Below the pieces are notes generated by a model. The model saw only the letters and a list, made by a program, of their open reading frames with translations, had not been told where the DNA came from and did no database searches. A DNA stretch of 64,000 nucleotides from Bacteroides propionicigenes (GTDB lineage Bacteria > Bacteroidota > Bacteroidia > Bacteroidales > Bacteroidaceae). The DNA lies in NCBI RefSeq assembly GCF_018390535.1, contig NZ_JAHBBW010000002.1:248001-312000 (forward strand). The letters are read 5' to 3'. Below are positions 36,119 through 46,158 of this stretch, piece after piece (positions within the stretch are counted from its first letter, which is position 1; the number at the start of each line of letters is the position of its first letter). Both the position numbers and the translations under genes were made by a program.

Positions 36119-36850
36119 CTAAAATTTTATTATCAAATAATCGTTTAGTTGCATCATCCCCTGATATAACATGAAACAAGGCATGATTTCAAGGGCACAA
36201 AAGTACAAAATTAAAAGGAAACTGCCATGTAAATTGTTACAAAAAAGCTTTAACCACTTATATAACATCAATATTTTAGTAAAAAAGGCTAAAATCAATC
36301 CAATTATCACTGTAAGTTGCAGACTTAAATCGAAATAGACAATAAATAGAGCGAATGGAAAAAGGGCAAATCCGAGGTAATAAAGTAGGGTAGAATACGA
36401 TTCGAGCCAAAGCGCCGTGACACTTTCGTCAAAAAAAATCCAACCCAGTACGGAATAGACAATCCACTTCAAAAATAGATACAGCATACCGACCCCGATA
36501 TAAATTACCAGTAACATAAAGGGCGGGACATGGTGTACCAACTCCGGCTGAATATCATTGCAATAATTAAAAATACAGACACCGACAAGAACACAGGTTT
36601 GTAGAATCAACAGCAACAGATAGCGCATATCACCTGCCGTCGAAGTGGCAAATATACTGGTGCGCTCACGATGCAGCAAGAAATCCTTTACCAGTTGCAA
36701 CAAGAACCGGCGGCTGCGTGAAAGGACATAGGCCGAAAGAAAAAAACAGCACAACAAGACAATGGTAAGACCATCGTCCATTCTTGGAGAATAAGGAATG
36801 GGAATCCCTTCAGCTCCTCCTGTCGCCCATGTCATCAACAGGTTTATCAT
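36119..36850 (-). CDS. DUF4271 inner-membrane protein
   Basis: The 243-residue protein has about six membrane helices after a short N-terminal P-Y-S-P-R-M-D-D segment. DUF4271 is a Bacteroidetes family of unknown function that is commonly next to hemD. It overlaps the LOG-family gene by 4 bp (ATGA) and precedes hemD, so the three are one operon. Confidence 0.82.
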   Translation of the reverse strand: MINLLMTWATGGAEGIPIPYSPRMDDGLTIVLLCCFFLSAYVLSRSRRFLLQLVKDFLLHRERTSIFATSTAGDMRYLLLLILQTCVLVGVCIFNYCNDIQPELVHHVPPFMLLVIYIGVGMLYLFLKWIVYSVLGWIFFDESVTALWLESYSTLLYYLGFALFPFALFIVYFDLSLQLTVIIGLILAFFTKILMLYKWLKLFCNNLHGSFLLILYFCALEIMPCFMLYQGMMQLNDYLIIKF

Positions 36851-37434
36851 ATTGCTGCAAACTTACGAATGGAGGCATCCCACAAAGGAGTGGTATGTAC
36901 CAATTCAACAGCTTCCCCCGCTGTTTCCGCCACATGCCAGATAGCGCCATGCTGCGCACGCATAAAATTCTCTTCTACGGCTTTCCGGAGCATGGCGAGC
37001 AACGGGTCGAAATAGCCTTTTACATTCAGTATAACTATCGGATTCAGATAAAGTCCCAATTGTTTCCAAGTTATGACTTCAAGCAATTCTTCCAGAGTAC
37101 CGCAACCACCGGGCAGCGCTATCACGGCATCACTCAAATCCGCCATCATTTTCTTGCGCTCGTGCATACTTTCCACCTCCACAAGTTCAGTCAATCCCGT
37201 ATGATGCCATCCCTGTTCGACCATAAAACGGGGTATCACTCCGGTAACTTCACCTCCCGCAGCAAGTGCCGCATCCGAAACGGCAGACATAAGTCCCATA
37301 TTGCCTGCACCATTAATCAAACGGATATGCCGCTGCCCCAGCAACGTTCCCAACTCATGGGCCGCATCGAAATAAACCGGGTCAATCTTGGTACTTGAAG
37401 CGCTGTACACACATACGGAGGTTATTTTATTCAT
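36847..37434 (-). CDS. LOG-family (TIGR00730) Rossmann-fold protein
   Basis: The 195-residue protein contains the family signature P-G-G-C-G-T-L-E-E-L (about residue 105) with M-x-x-R-K-K-M-M ahead of it. Characterised relatives are nucleoside 5'-monophosphate phosphoribohydrolases. A -7 box TACCTTTG at 37473-37466 drives it together with DUF4271 and hemD. Confidence 0.88.
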   Translation of the reverse strand: MNKITSVCVYSASSTKIDPVYFDAAHELGTLLGQRHIRLINGAGNMGLMSAVSDAALAAGGEVTGVIPRFMVEQGWHHTGLTELVEVESMHERKKMMADLSDAVIALPGGCGTLEELLEVITWKQLGLYLNPIVILNVKGYFDPLLAMLRKAVEENFMRAQHGAIWHVAETAGEAVELVHTTPLWDASIRKFAAI

Positions 37435-37494
37435 CGTCTTTTAGCTATATCAATTATACTTGTTGCAAAGGTATATGATTTTAAGGAGATTTGA

Positions 37495-37550
37495 AAAAAG
37501 AAGCTGCTCATTCTGCTTCGGAATATTCCGGAGGCAGAAAGGCAGCTTTC
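37495..37550 (-). terminator. metK terminator
   Basis: On the minus strand a long nested hairpin (outer AAGCTGC/GCAGCTT, inner TCTGCCTCCGGAAT/ATTCCGAAGCAGA with slight mismatch) is followed by CTTTTTTC, downstream of metK. Confidence 0.75.
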
Positions 37551-37619
37551 TATAATAAATAGCTTGTAAAGCTATGCTGATTACTGTTTAATGAAGAATG
37601 AAAAATAAAGAACGAAGAA

Positions 37620-38912
37620 TTAGATACCGAAGGCGGTTTTCACTTTATCAACGTAATCCAATTTTTCCCATGTGAAAAGCTCAACAGTCACATCCTTGTC
37701 GCCTTCATAACGAGACTTGAAACGCTTGGTGATGACTTGCGGCTCGCGTCCCATATGACCGTAGGCGGCAGTTTCCTGATAGATAGGATTACGCAACTTC
37801 AAACGGTCTTCGATAGCTTTCGGACGAAGGTCGAAGATTTCATCAATCTTCTTGGCTATCTCACCGTCGCTCATATTTACATGAGCGCGACCGTAAGTGT
37901 TTACATATATATTGATAGGACGCGCCACACCGATGGCATAAGACACCTGCACCAACATTTCGTCCGCTACACCGGCAGCAACCAGATTCTTGGCTATATG
38001 ACGGGCAGCGTATGCAGCGCTACGGTCTACTTTGCTGGGGTCTTTACCGGAGAAGGCGCCACCGCCATGTGCACCCTTACCGCCGTAAGTGTCTACAATA
38101 ATCTTGCGTCCGGTCAAGCCGGTATCTCCATGAGGACCGCCGATTACAAACTTGCCCGTAGGGTTAACGTGATATTTGATATTATCGTTAAACAACGACA
38201 ATACCTTCTCATGGTGAATAGAAGCAATGACGCGGGGCATCAGAATATTAATGACATCATTACGGATGATACCCAGCATCTCCTCATCCGCCTTCAACCG
38301 GGCAGCGTCGCTGTCATCGGCAGGCAGAATGAAATCATCATGCTGAGTGGAAACTACGATTGTATCGATACGTACGGGATTGCCATTATCGTCATATTCA
38401 ATGGTTACCTGGCTTTTGGAGTCCGGGCGGAGATAAGTCATTACCTCTCCTTCTCGACGGATGTCCGCCAATACTTGCAGAATGCGATGAGCAAGATCCA
38501 ATGAAAGCGGCATATAATTTTCCGTCTCATTGGTGGCGTAACCGAACATCATACCCTGATCGCCCGCACCTTGTTCCATAGGGTCTTGGCGTTCCACACC
38601 CCGGTTGATATCGGGACTCTGTTCGTGGATGGCGGAAAGCACGCCGCACGAATTACTCTCGAACATATACTCGCCTTTGGTATAGCCGATTTTCTTAATT
38701 ACTTCACGCGCAATGAGTTGAAGATCAACATACGCCTTGGTTTTCACTTCTCCAGCCAGCACCACCTGTCCGGTAGTAACCAGAGTTTCGCAAGCTACTT
38801 TCGAACTGGGGTCGTAAGCCAACAGTTTGTCAAGCACAGCGTCCGATATTTGATCGGCCACTTTGTCGGGGTGTCCTTCAGACACCGATTCGGATGTGAA
38901 TAAATATCCCAT
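37620..38912 (-). CDS. metK: S-adenosylmethionine synthetase
   Basis: It makes SAM from methionine and ATP. The protein opens [14 protein letters not shown] and has the hallmark [12 protein letters not shown] and [14 protein letters not shown]. At 430 residues it is the longer Bacteroidetes form. The transcript has a 165-base leader with a SAM-II-like pseudoknot right after its start, which would make expression fall when SAM is plentiful. Confidence 0.97.
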   Translation of the reverse strand: MGYLFTSESVSEGHPDKVADQISDAVLDKLLAYDPSSKVACETLVTTGQVVLAGEVKTKAYVDLQLIAREVIKKIGYTKGEYMFESNSCGVLSAIHEQSPDINRGVERQDPMEQGAGDQGMMFGYATNETENYMPLSLDLAHRILQVLADIRREGEVMTYLRPDSKSQVTIEYDDNGNPVRIDTIVVSTQHDDFILPADDSDAARLKADEEMLGIIRNDVINILMPRVIASIHHEKVLSLFNDNIKYHVNPTGKFVIGGPHGDTGLTGRKIIVDTYGGKGAHGGGAFSGKDPSKVDRSAAYAARHIAKNLVAAGVADEMLVQVSYAIGVARPINIYVNTYGRAHVNMSDGEIAKKIDEIFDLRPKAIEDRLKLRNPIYQETAAYGHMGREPQVITKRFKSRYEGDKDVTVELFTWEKLDYVDKVKTAFGI

Positions 38913-39020
38913 TTCAATTAAAAATTAAGAATGAACAATTAAAAACGGAAATGAGGGGGAAGCGTCATCAATGAGTAGGTATGCAAGTCCCGGTACAGTG
39001 TAGTACCGTCAGAAAAGGAT

Positions 39021-39093
39021 GTGTTTTAGCATTTTTTTCTGTGGTTGCAAGCTACTCAAATCTTTCCACATATCATTTTCGGCTGCAAAGATA
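39021..39093 (-). promoter_or_regulatory. metK promoter and SAM-II-like riboswitch candidate
   Basis: The -7 box TATCTTTG is at 39093-39086. The transcript then forms stem TGTGG/CCACA (39070-39066 with about 39044-39040). Its loop includes GTAGCTTGCAA, and UAGC in it can pair with GCUA downstream, across an A-rich linker (GAAAAAAA). The downstream strand reads TGCTAAAAC. This H-type pseudoknot with A-rich L3 and a GCUAAA 3' strand is the SAM-II layout. An additional hairpin CGGTAC/GTACCG follows near 38991-39008. The loop is larger than the classic SAM-II, so a variant is possible. Confidence 0.55.
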
Positions 39094-39145
39094 AAGAGAA
39101 ATTCCGTATACTCCACAACAGATTACACAGATTAACACAGATTTA

Positions 39146-39640
39146 TTACTTCCCCTGCAGCATTTCTTCCAAGTCGGTCCATACAGGCAATGCAATTTCC
39201 GACCCCGGTGGATAAATTTCCTTTAGCGGACGCATCACAAAATCACGTTCACACATCAGCGGATGCGGCAATTTCAGTTCGGGCGCATCAAGGCGGACAA
39301 GAGTTCCGCCAATTGTAAAACAGAGCAATAAGTCTATATCTATCAGCCTATCACTGTATACTCCCCCGGCGGATTTCCGCGTACGTCCTATTTCACGCTC
39401 TATCTCTTGGGTGAGATGCAGGACAGGCAGCGGCGGAAGAAGCGTCTCCGCGCAGACTACCGCATTCAGAAACGTATTCTCCGAGGAGAACCCCCACGGG
39501 GCAGTAGCGTAAAAAGCGGACAGGGAAATCACTTTCCCTACCCGCTCTTCTATTTTCCGGACGGCGAGACGAAGATTATGCTCCTTGTCGCCAAGATTAG
39601 TCCCCAGACCGAAGAATATCAAGAATGAAGAATTCTTCAT
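39146..39640 (-). CDS. folK: 2-amino-4-hydroxy-6-hydroxymethyldihydropteridine diphosphokinase
   Basis: HPPK transfers pyrophosphate to the pterin in folate synthesis. The marks are F-G-L-G-T-N-L-G-D-K-E-H-N-L at the N-terminus, P-W-G-F, and the R-x-x-x-G-x-x-x-x-R-x-I-D-I-D-L-L core (about residues 92-112) with H-P-L-M-C-E-R-D-F-V. The 164-residue length is standard. It lies 7 bp after queA and ends before the metK promoter. Confidence 0.93.
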   Translation of the reverse strand: MKNSSFLIFFGLGTNLGDKEHNLRLAVRKIEERVGKVISLSAFYATAPWGFSSENTFLNAVVCAETLLPPLPVLHLTQEIEREIGRTRKSAGGVYSDRLIDIDLLLCFTIGGTLVRLDAPELKLPHPLMCERDFVMRPLKEIYPPGSEIALPVWTDLEEMLQGK

Positions 39641-39647
39641 TACTTAA

Positions 39648-40706
39648 TTATTTATCTGTAATCAGCATCGCATCGCCATACGTACCGAAGCGGTAATCTT
39701 CCTTCAACGCCACATTGTAGGCTTCCATCACCTGGTCGTAACCGCCGAAGGCGGCAACAATCATCAACAGGGTGGAAAGCGGCATATGGAAGTTGGACAC
39801 CATTGCATTGGCAACCGTAAAGTCATACGGCGGGAAGATGAACTTATTTGTCCAACCCTCGTATTCCTTCAAATGGCCGTCTGTGCTGACAGTGCTCTCT
39901 ATCGCACGCATCACCGTAGTACCTACGGCACATACCTGTCTGTTAAAGTCCTTGGCACGGTTCACAACCTTTACAGCTTCTTCCGTGACAATCATTTGTT
40001 CGGAATCCGTTTTATGTTTAGTGAGGTCCTCCACATCGATATCGCGGAAGTTACCCAAGCCGGCATGCAGCGTAATGTAAGCAAAGTCTATCCCCTTAAT
40101 CTCCATGCGCTTCATCAGTTCACGGCTGAAATGGAGACTTGCCGTCGGGGCTGTTACAGCACCTTCGTTACGGGCAAAGATGGACTGGAAGCGTTCCGAA
40201 TCTTCCGGTTCCACGGGACGGTTGATGATGCTGTGCGGCAGCGGCGTTTCGCCCAATGCGTACAGGGCTTTCTTGAACTCATCATGCGGCCCGTCATAAA
40301 GGAAGCGAAGGGTACGTCCGCGTGAGGTAGTATTGTCAATCACCTCAGCCACCATGGAATCGTCTTCACCAAAATAGAGTTTGTTGCCGATACGGATTTT
40401 ACGGGCAGGATCTACCAGCACATCCCATAAACGCAACTCTTCATTCAACTCACGCAACAGAAAAACCTCAATACGGGCGCCGGTCTTTTCCTTGTTACCG
40501 TACAAACGGGCCGGAAACACCTTCGTATCATTAAAGATAAATACATCCTTATCATCGAAATACTCCAATATATCCTTGAACATACGGTGTTCGATTTCGC
40601 CCGTCTTTCTGTGTAGTACCATCAAGCGTGACTCATCTCTATACCTTGTAGGATGTAAGGCAATCTTCTCTTCAGGAAGTTTAAATTTAAATTGCGACAG
40701 TTTCAT
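39648..40706 (-). CDS. queA: tRNA preQ1(34) S-adenosylmethionine ribosyltransferase-isomerase
   Basis: QueA transfers the ribosyl part of SAM to preQ1 in tRNA to make epoxyqueuosine. The N-terminus [12 protein letters not shown], the segment [10 protein letters not shown] (about residue 215) and the C-terminal [16 protein letters not shown] are typical. It is 352 residues long. It neighbours metK, which makes its cosubstrate, though metK has its own promoter. Confidence 0.95.
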   Translation of the reverse strand: MKLSQFKFKLPEEKIALHPTRYRDESRLMVLHRKTGEIEHRMFKDILEYFDDKDVFIFNDTKVFPARLYGNKEKTGARIEVFLLRELNEELRLWDVLVDPARKIRIGNKLYFGEDDSMVAEVIDNTTSRGRTLRFLYDGPHDEFKKALYALGETPLPHSIINRPVEPEDSERFQSIFARNEGAVTAPTASLHFSRELMKRMEIKGIDFAYITLHAGLGNFRDIDVEDLTKHKTDSEQMIVTEEAVKVVNRAKDFNRQVCAVGTTVMRAIESTVSTDGHLKEYEGWTNKFIFPPYDFTVANAMVSNFHMPLSTLLMIVAAFGGYDQVMEAYNVALKEDYRFGTYGDAMLITDK

Positions 40707-40778
40707 AATTATAATGTGCTAATATGCTGATGTGCCAATGTGCCGACGAAGCGCAAGACAACAGCACGATGTTAATAA

Positions 40779-41486
40779 TCAATTTTCTTCTATTACGACT
40801 TCTTGTCCGTCTATCCACTCTTTGAAATCAAGCGGGTTAAGGCAATCTTCTATATGGACTTCCCCTACACGGGTACGCTCCAAAGCCGTGAGGTGGGCGC
40901 CGCTATTCAACGCCTCACCGATGTCACGCGCCAAAGCGCGGATGTAAGTGCCCTTGCTGCACACCACCCGAACCTTGATTTCCGGCAGGTTGCATTCCAG
41001 CAATTCAATCTCGTCAATCACCAGCAACTTGGGCTTCAACTCCACTTCTTCGCCTTTGCGGGCAAGGTCATAGGCACGCTTTCCGTTCACCATGCAGGCC
41101 GAGAAAGCGGGGGGCACTTGCTGTATCTCACCGATAAATTTTTTCAGAGTCTCCTCTACCAGCTCCCTCGTGATGTGTTCCGTAGGATAGGTAGCATCTA
41201 TCTCATGCTCCAAATCATAGGAAGGAGTGGTAGCACCCAACCGGATGGTGGCAACATACTCCTTGGTGTGATACTGGAATTCTTCAATCCGCTTTGTAGC
41301 CTTGCCCGTACACACTATCATCACTCCCGTAGCGAGAGGGTCGAGTGTGCCCGCATGACCAACTTTCAATTTCTTTACTTTCATCCGCCGGCAGATATGA
41401 TAGCGCGCATGGCCTACGACCTTGAACGATGTCCATCCCAACGGCTTATTGAAATACAGAACTTCTCCTTCTTTAAAATTCATCAT
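40779..41486 (-). CDS. truB: tRNA pseudouridine(55) synthase
   Basis: TruB isomerises U55 in the T loop of tRNAs. The start N-K-P-L-G-W-T-S-F, the catalytic G-H-A-G-T-L-D-P-L-A-T-G (Asp about 46), and Y-I-R-A-L-A-R-D-I-G are visible. I take an ATG at 41486, where TGATG joins it to the uppP stop, over a GTG at 41489. The length is about 235 residues. Confidence 0.95.
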   Translation of the reverse strand: MMNFKEGEVLYFNKPLGWTSFKVVGHARYHICRRMKVKKLKVGHAGTLDPLATGVMIVCTGKATKRIEEFQYHTKEYVATIRLGATTPSYDLEHEIDATYPTEHITRELVEETLKKFIGEIQQVPPAFSACMVNGKRAYDLARKGEEVELKPKLLVIDEIELLECNLPEIKVRVVCSKGTYIRALARDIGEALNSGAHLTALERTRVGEVHIEDCLNPLDFKEWIDGQEVVIEEN

Positions 41487-42346
41487 CACACTACTTCTAA
41501 ATTATGTCCTGTAAGCAACAACAGAAGGATAATCCCTCCTACGATGATGCGATACCAGCCGAATGCCTTGAAACCATATTTCGTCACGAAGCTGATAAAG
41601 AACTTAATGGCAAGCAAAGCCACCACGAAAGCCACCACATTGCCAAGTATCAATGCCGGCATATTATTCACGATAATCTCCGTTCCACCGTCCAGAAAGA
41701 GTTTCAACATTTTATAGACCGTAGCCGCAAACATCGTGGGAACAGCCAGGAAGAAAGAGAACTCTGCCGCAGCCTTGCGAGTCATTTTCTGTGCCATACC
41801 GCCGACAATCGTCGCCATGGAACGAGACACGCCCGGTATCATTGCAATACACTGGAACAGACCGATATTAAAAGCCTTCTTCTCCGTCAGGACAGTATCT
41901 TCACTGCCTTTAGAGAATATCTTGTCGCAGAACAGCATGAACACACCGCCAATCACAAGCATTACAGCCACCACAGTCACACTTTCCAGCATCTCGTCAA
42001 TCTTGTCACTGAACAGGAATCCCAATACAGCCGCCGGAACAAATGCCACCAGCAACTTCCAGTAAAAGTCGAACTTATGCAGAAAACGCTTCAATGCAGA
42101 AGCTCCTGCCGGAACCGGAGTATGGTTTAAACGGAAAAAACGCTTCCAATACAACCAAACTACCGAAAGGATTGCACCGAACTGTATAATCACCGTAAAG
42201 GCTTTTACAAATTCCGTACTCTCTATGCCCAACAGATTCTGTGCAATAATCATGTGTCCCGTAGAAGAAACCGGCAAGAACTCCGTCAATCCCTCTACGA
42301 TAGCTATAATAATCACTTCAAGCGTACTCAAATCTCCCATAATCAC
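41486..42346 (-). CDS. uppP: undecaprenyl-diphosphate phosphatase (BacA type)
   Basis: It recycles the lipid carrier of wall synthesis on the membrane. The catalytic regions are [14 protein letters not shown] (about residues 14-27) and P-G-V-S-R-S (about 165). It is a 286-residue protein with about eight membrane segments. It overlaps the DUF3098 gene by 4 bp and adjoins truB, part of a conserved Bacteroidetes cluster with ftsX. Confidence 0.95.
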   Translation of the reverse strand: MIMGDLSTLEVIIIAIVEGLTEFLPVSSTGHMIIAQNLLGIESTEFVKAFTVIIQFGAILSVVWLYWKRFFRLNHTPVPAGASALKRFLHKFDFYWKLLVAFVPAAVLGFLFSDKIDEMLESVTVVAVMLVIGGVFMLFCDKIFSKGSEDTVLTEKKAFNIGLFQCIAMIPGVSRSMATIVGGMAQKMTRKAAAEFSFFLAVPTMFAATVYKMLKLFLDGGTEIIVNNMPALILGNVVAFVVALLAIKFFISFVTKYGFKAFGWYRIIVGGIILLLLLTGHNLEVV

Positions 42347-42585
42347 TCTTTTGTTTCTTCTTTTGTTTTCGGTTTACGCAATACGGCATATATCATGAAT
42401 ACAAACCCCAACAGGCAGACCAATGGAGCCACTTTAATGCGTCTTACACTAAAAATGTCCGGTTCAAAGTGTGTCGGTGTAGATACGGGACCGGTCATTA
42501 AAATAAAACCAAGTATTACCACCGCCATACCGACAGCAAGCAAAATAAAATTGGTCTTGTCAAAAGCGAACTTCTGTTTACTCAT
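42343..42585 (-). CDS. DUF3098 small membrane protein
   Basis: The 80-residue protein has two hydrophobic helices (about 12-30 and 50-66) and a charged tail, and matches the short DUF3098 family found between ftsX and uppP in Bacteroidetes. A role with the divisome or wall recycling is suggested only by context. Confidence 0.85.
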   Translation of the reverse strand: MSKQKFAFDKTNFILLAVGMAVVILGFILMTGPVSTPTHFEPDIFSVRRIKVAPLVCLLGFVFMIYAVLRKPKTKEETKE

Positions 42586-42609
42586 CTATTTACATTTATT
42601 ATTAAACTC

Positions 42610-43485
42610 CTATATATAATATAACGTGCTCGCTTTCATCCTCAGATACTTATTGATAGAAAGCAACGCACACAGCCAAGTAATGAGCACTCCAAACACC
42701 AGTACGGCAACGGAAACCAGCAACATCACCTCAGGCGTAATCACCCTGATTAATTCCGGCTCATAAGAAACCAGCCAATAGGCGGCTCCCCACAGGACAG
42801 CATCGGCAATGACAGCCGACAACACGCCTATCCAGAAATTACGCCGCAAGAACGGACGCCTGATAAAGCTCCAGCTTGCCCCCACCAGCTTCATTGTATG
42901 AATAAGGAAGCGTTTGGAATAGATAGTCAGACGGATTGTATTGTTTATCAACGCAAAGGAAATGAAAGTAAGAATGACAGCCAGCCCCAACAGCATCAGG
43001 CTGATATTGCGGATATTATCATTCACCGCATCTATCAGGTCTTTCTGATAAAGCACTTCCTGAATATTCGTATTTTTCTTGATTTTCTTCTCTATCTTGG
43101 CAATGCTGTCCGAATTGGCATAATCCGAATGCAGCTTAATCTCGATGGACGCCGTAAAAGGATTATAGCCGAGGAACTCCTGCGGGTCTGTCCCCATCGC
43201 CTCGGTTTGTTCGCGAAGCGCCTGTTTCTTGGAGATATATTCAGTCTCCTTCACAAACGGCTCTTTATCCAACTTCTTCTGCAGTTTCAGAATATCGCTC
43301 TCTTTCATATCATCACTGATAAGAATAGAGAAGTTGATATTCTCCTTTACGTACACGGAAAGATTGTGAGCCCCCAATACAAAGAACACCACCAAGCCCA
43401 ACAACAGCAATACCAATGTAGTACTTATGCTGGATGTGATGAACTGCATATCAAAATAGGATACCGAATTACGTTTAGCTTTCAT
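42610..43485 (-). CDS. ftsX: cell division permease FtsX
   Basis: FtsX, with the ATPase FtsE, controls peptidoglycan hydrolases at the division site. The protein has one N-terminal helix, an extracytoplasmic domain (about residues 45-165) and three C-terminal helices, the usual topology. I chose ATG 43485 (MKAKRNSVSYFDMQF), four bases past the methyltransferase stop, rather than 43512, which would overlap that gene. The length is 291 residues. ftsE is not adjacent. Confidence 0.9.
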   Translation of the reverse strand: MKAKRNSVSYFDMQFITSSISTTLVLLLLGLVVFFVLGAHNLSVYVKENINFSILISDDMKESDILKLQKKLDKEPFVKETEYISKKQALREQTEAMGTDPQEFLGYNPFTASIEIKLHSDYANSDSIAKIEKKIKKNTNIQEVLYQKDLIDAVNDNIRNISLMLLGLAVILTFISFALINNTIRLTIYSKRFLIHTMKLVGASWSFIRRPFLRRNFWIGVLSAVIADAVLWGAAYWLVSYEPELIRVITPEVMLLVSVAVLVFGVLITWLCALLSINKYLRMKASTLYYI

Positions 43486-43489
43486 TAAA

Positions 43490-44389
43490 TCACCTTTTTT
43501 TACGAAACACATAAATCATGGAACTGCTGCGCTCTTTCTTTACCAACGCATGGAACCATGCCAATGTACCGGTAATCATACCCCGCATGAACGGGCACGA
43601 ACGGCGCATATTTTTCTCTGTCAACATGGACACGTAGAACGCGTCAAACGGCATGGGATGACGTTCCGCCAAAATAAAGCCATGCTTGGAACCCAACCGT
43701 TGGATAGTGCCGGGAGTGAAATGCCACAAATGCCGGGGCACATCGTAGGCAGCCCAATAAGCTCCGTATTTCTTGGCGTCGTACGAAGAGCAGTTGGGTA
43801 CGGCTACAATCAGCACTCCTTTTTCCGTCAGCAACGAATTCAGCGATTCCCAAGTCTCATTCAGCGATTCAAGGTGCTCCATTACGTGCCACAGGGTAAT
43901 GACATCAAAACTATCCGGTTCAAAATCTTTCAACGCCGTATCGGGCTTTACCTCCAAGCCGAAATGCTCTTTGGCAAAAGCACGTGCACGGGCATTCTTC
44001 TCAATAGCTTCCACCTGCCAGCCGCAACGCCTCATTGTATCGGCAAAATAACCGGTTCCCGTACCGATGTCCAGCAAACGTCCTGTTTTACGATGTGCCT
44101 CATGCGTCACCAAACGGGCTTTGCGCTTCAACATATAGCTGCGCACCCAATGGTATACGGAGTTCATCACCCCTTTTTTCGTATCTGAATGGGATATATA
44201 ATCGGGAGTTTCATAATAGCGTCCAATTTCCGCTTCTACGGGAAAATCCTGAGTCAATATAAAACCACAGTCCCTGCAACGGCACAAGTGGAATACTTCA
44301 CCCGAAGCATAATGGTCTACGCAGGTCAGGATACGCTCCAAATGCGTTCCACCACATACCGGACAAGCTTTAATAGTGAGTTTATTCAT
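43490..44389 (-). CDS. SAM-dependent methyltransferase with N-terminal zinc ribbon
   Basis: A four-Cys ribbon (C-P-V-C ... C-R-C-R-D-C) precedes a class I methyltransferase domain with L-L-D-I-G-T-G-T-G-Y-F (SAM loop) and D-V-I-T-L-W-H-V-M-E-H-L. Such fusions methylate sugars or small metabolites, often in O-antigen or capsule pathways; the substrate is unknown. The start at 44389 (MNKLTIKACPVC) is preferred to 44437 because a stable hairpin lies at 44410-44440. ftsX follows after 4 bp. Confidence 0.78.
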   Translation of the reverse strand: MNKLTIKACPVCGGTHLERILTCVDHYASGEVFHLCRCRDCGFILTQDFPVEAEIGRYYETPDYISHSDTKKGVMNSVYHWVRSYMLKRKARLVTHEAHRKTGRLLDIGTGTGYFADTMRRCGWQVEAIEKNARARAFAKEHFGLEVKPDTALKDFEPDSFDVITLWHVMEHLESLNETWESLNSLLTEKGVLIVAVPNCSSYDAKKYGAYWAAYDVPRHLWHFTPGTIQRLGSKHGFILAERHPMPFDAFYVSMLTEKNMRRSCPFMRGMITGTLAWFHALVKKERSSSMIYVFRKKR

Positions 44390-44409
44390 CGAACGTTTAC
44401 CAATAAGGA

Positions 44410-44440
44410 AGTGCAGTCTGAACCGAACAGACCGCACTTA
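44410..44440 (-). promoter_or_regulatory. 5'-leader hairpin of the methyltransferase gene
   Basis: On the minus strand AAGTGCGGTCTG and CAGACTGCACTT pair over 12 positions with one G-U, loop TTCGGTT. On the plus strand the same position is an A-C mismatch, so the structure is fitted to minus-strand RNA. A TATTTTG box lies about 15 bp upstream. Confidence 0.5.
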
Positions 44441-44516
44441 TCCTAAATTTGGTGCAAAATAACAAATAAAAAGTGATTTACAAGGTTTTCATTAAGGAGA
44501 TTTAATAAATGATGCC

Positions 44517-45938
44517 CTATAATGGCATTACATACCCTACGATTCCGATTTTTCTCCAATCACCTCGTTTATCATAACTTGCTTTATCCGCCACAGTATA
44601 ATAATATCCTTTACCGTCAGTAGCCTCAAACAGAGGGACGCTTCCCTTTTGAGGTGAATCGTAAATATAGCCTATCATCACTTTATCACTACCCGCTTTC
44701 TCACTATTCATAGAGAGTCTTTGAAGAATTCCCTGCTTATAAGTATAGAGCGGGGCGGTATTTTCTTCCTGATTTTGGTACAGGGAACATATAGCCCCTT
44801 CATATTTACATTCACTTTTTGCCGAACAAGCCTCATAAGAATTGAAATAAGCATAATTATACCCACTCCAAGCCTGAATTAAAGGTACGGTGGCTACTAC
44901 TTTCAGTGTATTTTCAGCGATATATGCTTTCACAGCCTCTTGTAGCTGTGCCTTTTTAGTCTTATCACTTATTACTCTGTAAATAGGAATCGTTTCTATA
45001 TAGGTAAGCGCATAGTTTGTCTCATCCGGATCGGTACCGAACCATTCTATAAGTTCTTTTTCTACGGGAGGTAAAGAAAGCAGAGATGTATTCCCCCCAC
45101 AAAATTCCATGATTAATTGCCCGCCTGCTCCTTTAGGCAGTCTCTCATCTGTTATTGGAATAGTCCCCGTTCCAATTCCTATCTCCGCCATTTTATTAAG
45201 TGTATAATATAATAAAACGCTTTGAGATTTATCTCCAAATGAAAGCAATTCCGGAATGGTGGTACGGAACAAACTCTTATAGCGCATTCCCAATCCTGTA
45301 CGTTTCAAAATATGTGTACCATACTTCTTGACAATTTCTTCCGGTGCCAAATTTTGAATATCATTCCTGAAATCAGTGGTAAAACAAAGTTCTGCATCCG
45401 GGTAAAAAGCCCAAAAAGAACTATTGAACCCTACACCATATTTAGTATAGGTTTGTTGACAACTAACAAAAGAAAATTGTGATGAATGCGCATAGCCTGC
45501 CTGAAATTCCGGATGTTTAAGCAAAGCCCCCGCAAACAGGGGATCTGAAAACTCATAGGTTTCTACACGAGAAATATCAGCTACCCGCCTCAAGAACTTT
45601 AGCGGATCTTCTCCCATAAGATTAGTGGGAAAACCACTCCGAGACGGAAGAGTGCGTATAGATGTACCGTTCTTCTCTACCAACTGTAAATCAAAGACCG
45701 GGGCCCTTACAGCCTCAAAACTCAAATAATCTTTTGTAATATCATACCCCGCTCCAAGTAGCTGAATATCTTTATGAGGATAAATCTTAAAAATGGGTTC
45801 TTTATCCGGCACAGCACAAAATTCCATGGGAGAATTGACCTGCAAAGGCCGAGGTTTATAAAAGTTAGAATCTTCATCATCATCACAACTGAAAAAAGCA
45901 CAAAGCACTAATGTAAATAGCAAAGTTCTTGTTTTCAT
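44517..45938 (-). CDS. MACPF (perforin-like) surface lipoprotein
   Basis: The 473-residue protein begins with a lipoprotein signal (L-C-A-F-F-S-C, Cys 18). D-D-D-E-D-S follows the Cys, matching the acidic surface-export signal of Bacteroides. The MACPF signature is Y-G-T-H-I-L-K-R-T-G-L-G (about residues 206-217). The region before it contains the long beta/helix segments expected of the fold, and the C-terminal 110 residues form a separate Cys-containing beta domain. MACPF proteins insert into membranes as oligomers; Bacteroidales members include antimicrobial BSAPs and uncharacterised surface proteins. It has its own promoter (TATATTTG, 45969-45962) and follows two surface lipoproteins. Confidence 0.85.
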   Translation of the reverse strand: MKTRTLLFTLVLCAFFSCDDDEDSNFYKPRPLQVNSPMEFCAVPDKEPIFKIYPHKDIQLLGAGYDITKDYLSFEAVRAPVFDLQLVEKNGTSIRTLPSRSGFPTNLMGEDPLKFLRRVADISRVETYEFSDPLFAGALLKHPEFQAGYAHSSQFSFVSCQQTYTKYGVGFNSSFWAFYPDAELCFTTDFRNDIQNLAPEEIVKKYGTHILKRTGLGMRYKSLFRTTIPELLSFGDKSQSVLLYYTLNKMAEIGIGTGTIPITDERLPKGAGGQLIMEFCGGNTSLLSLPPVEKELIEWFGTDPDETNYALTYIETIPIYRVISDKTKKAQLQEAVKAYIAENTLKVVATVPLIQAWSGYNYAYFNSYEACSAKSECKYEGAICSLYQNQEENTAPLYTYKQGILQRLSMNSEKAGSDKVMIGYIYDSPQKGSVPLFEATDGKGYYYTVADKASYDKRGDWRKIGIVGYVMPL

Positions 45939-45961
45939 AACTTATCAGATTTGGTGTTCTC

Positions 45962-45969
45962 CAAATATA
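45962..45969 (-). promoter_or_regulatory. -7 box of the MACPF gene
   Basis: TATATTTG on the minus strand matches TAnnTTTG and lies 23 bp before the ATG. It implies that the MACPF gene can be expressed apart from the upstream lipoprotein genes. Confidence 0.55.
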
Positions 45970-46158
45970 CGGAATTAAAAATGAATATAGTCATTAATAA
46001 TCAAATATTTATAAGTTATGGGAGTATTCATCCTATTCATGACGACACAATGCAATCATCATAGAAATATAGCGTATACCACAAAAAAGAACAGGCAATA
46101 TTCAAAGTACTCATATTCTCTATTTCTTTCACCCACATTGATAAGATATAGCCCATTC

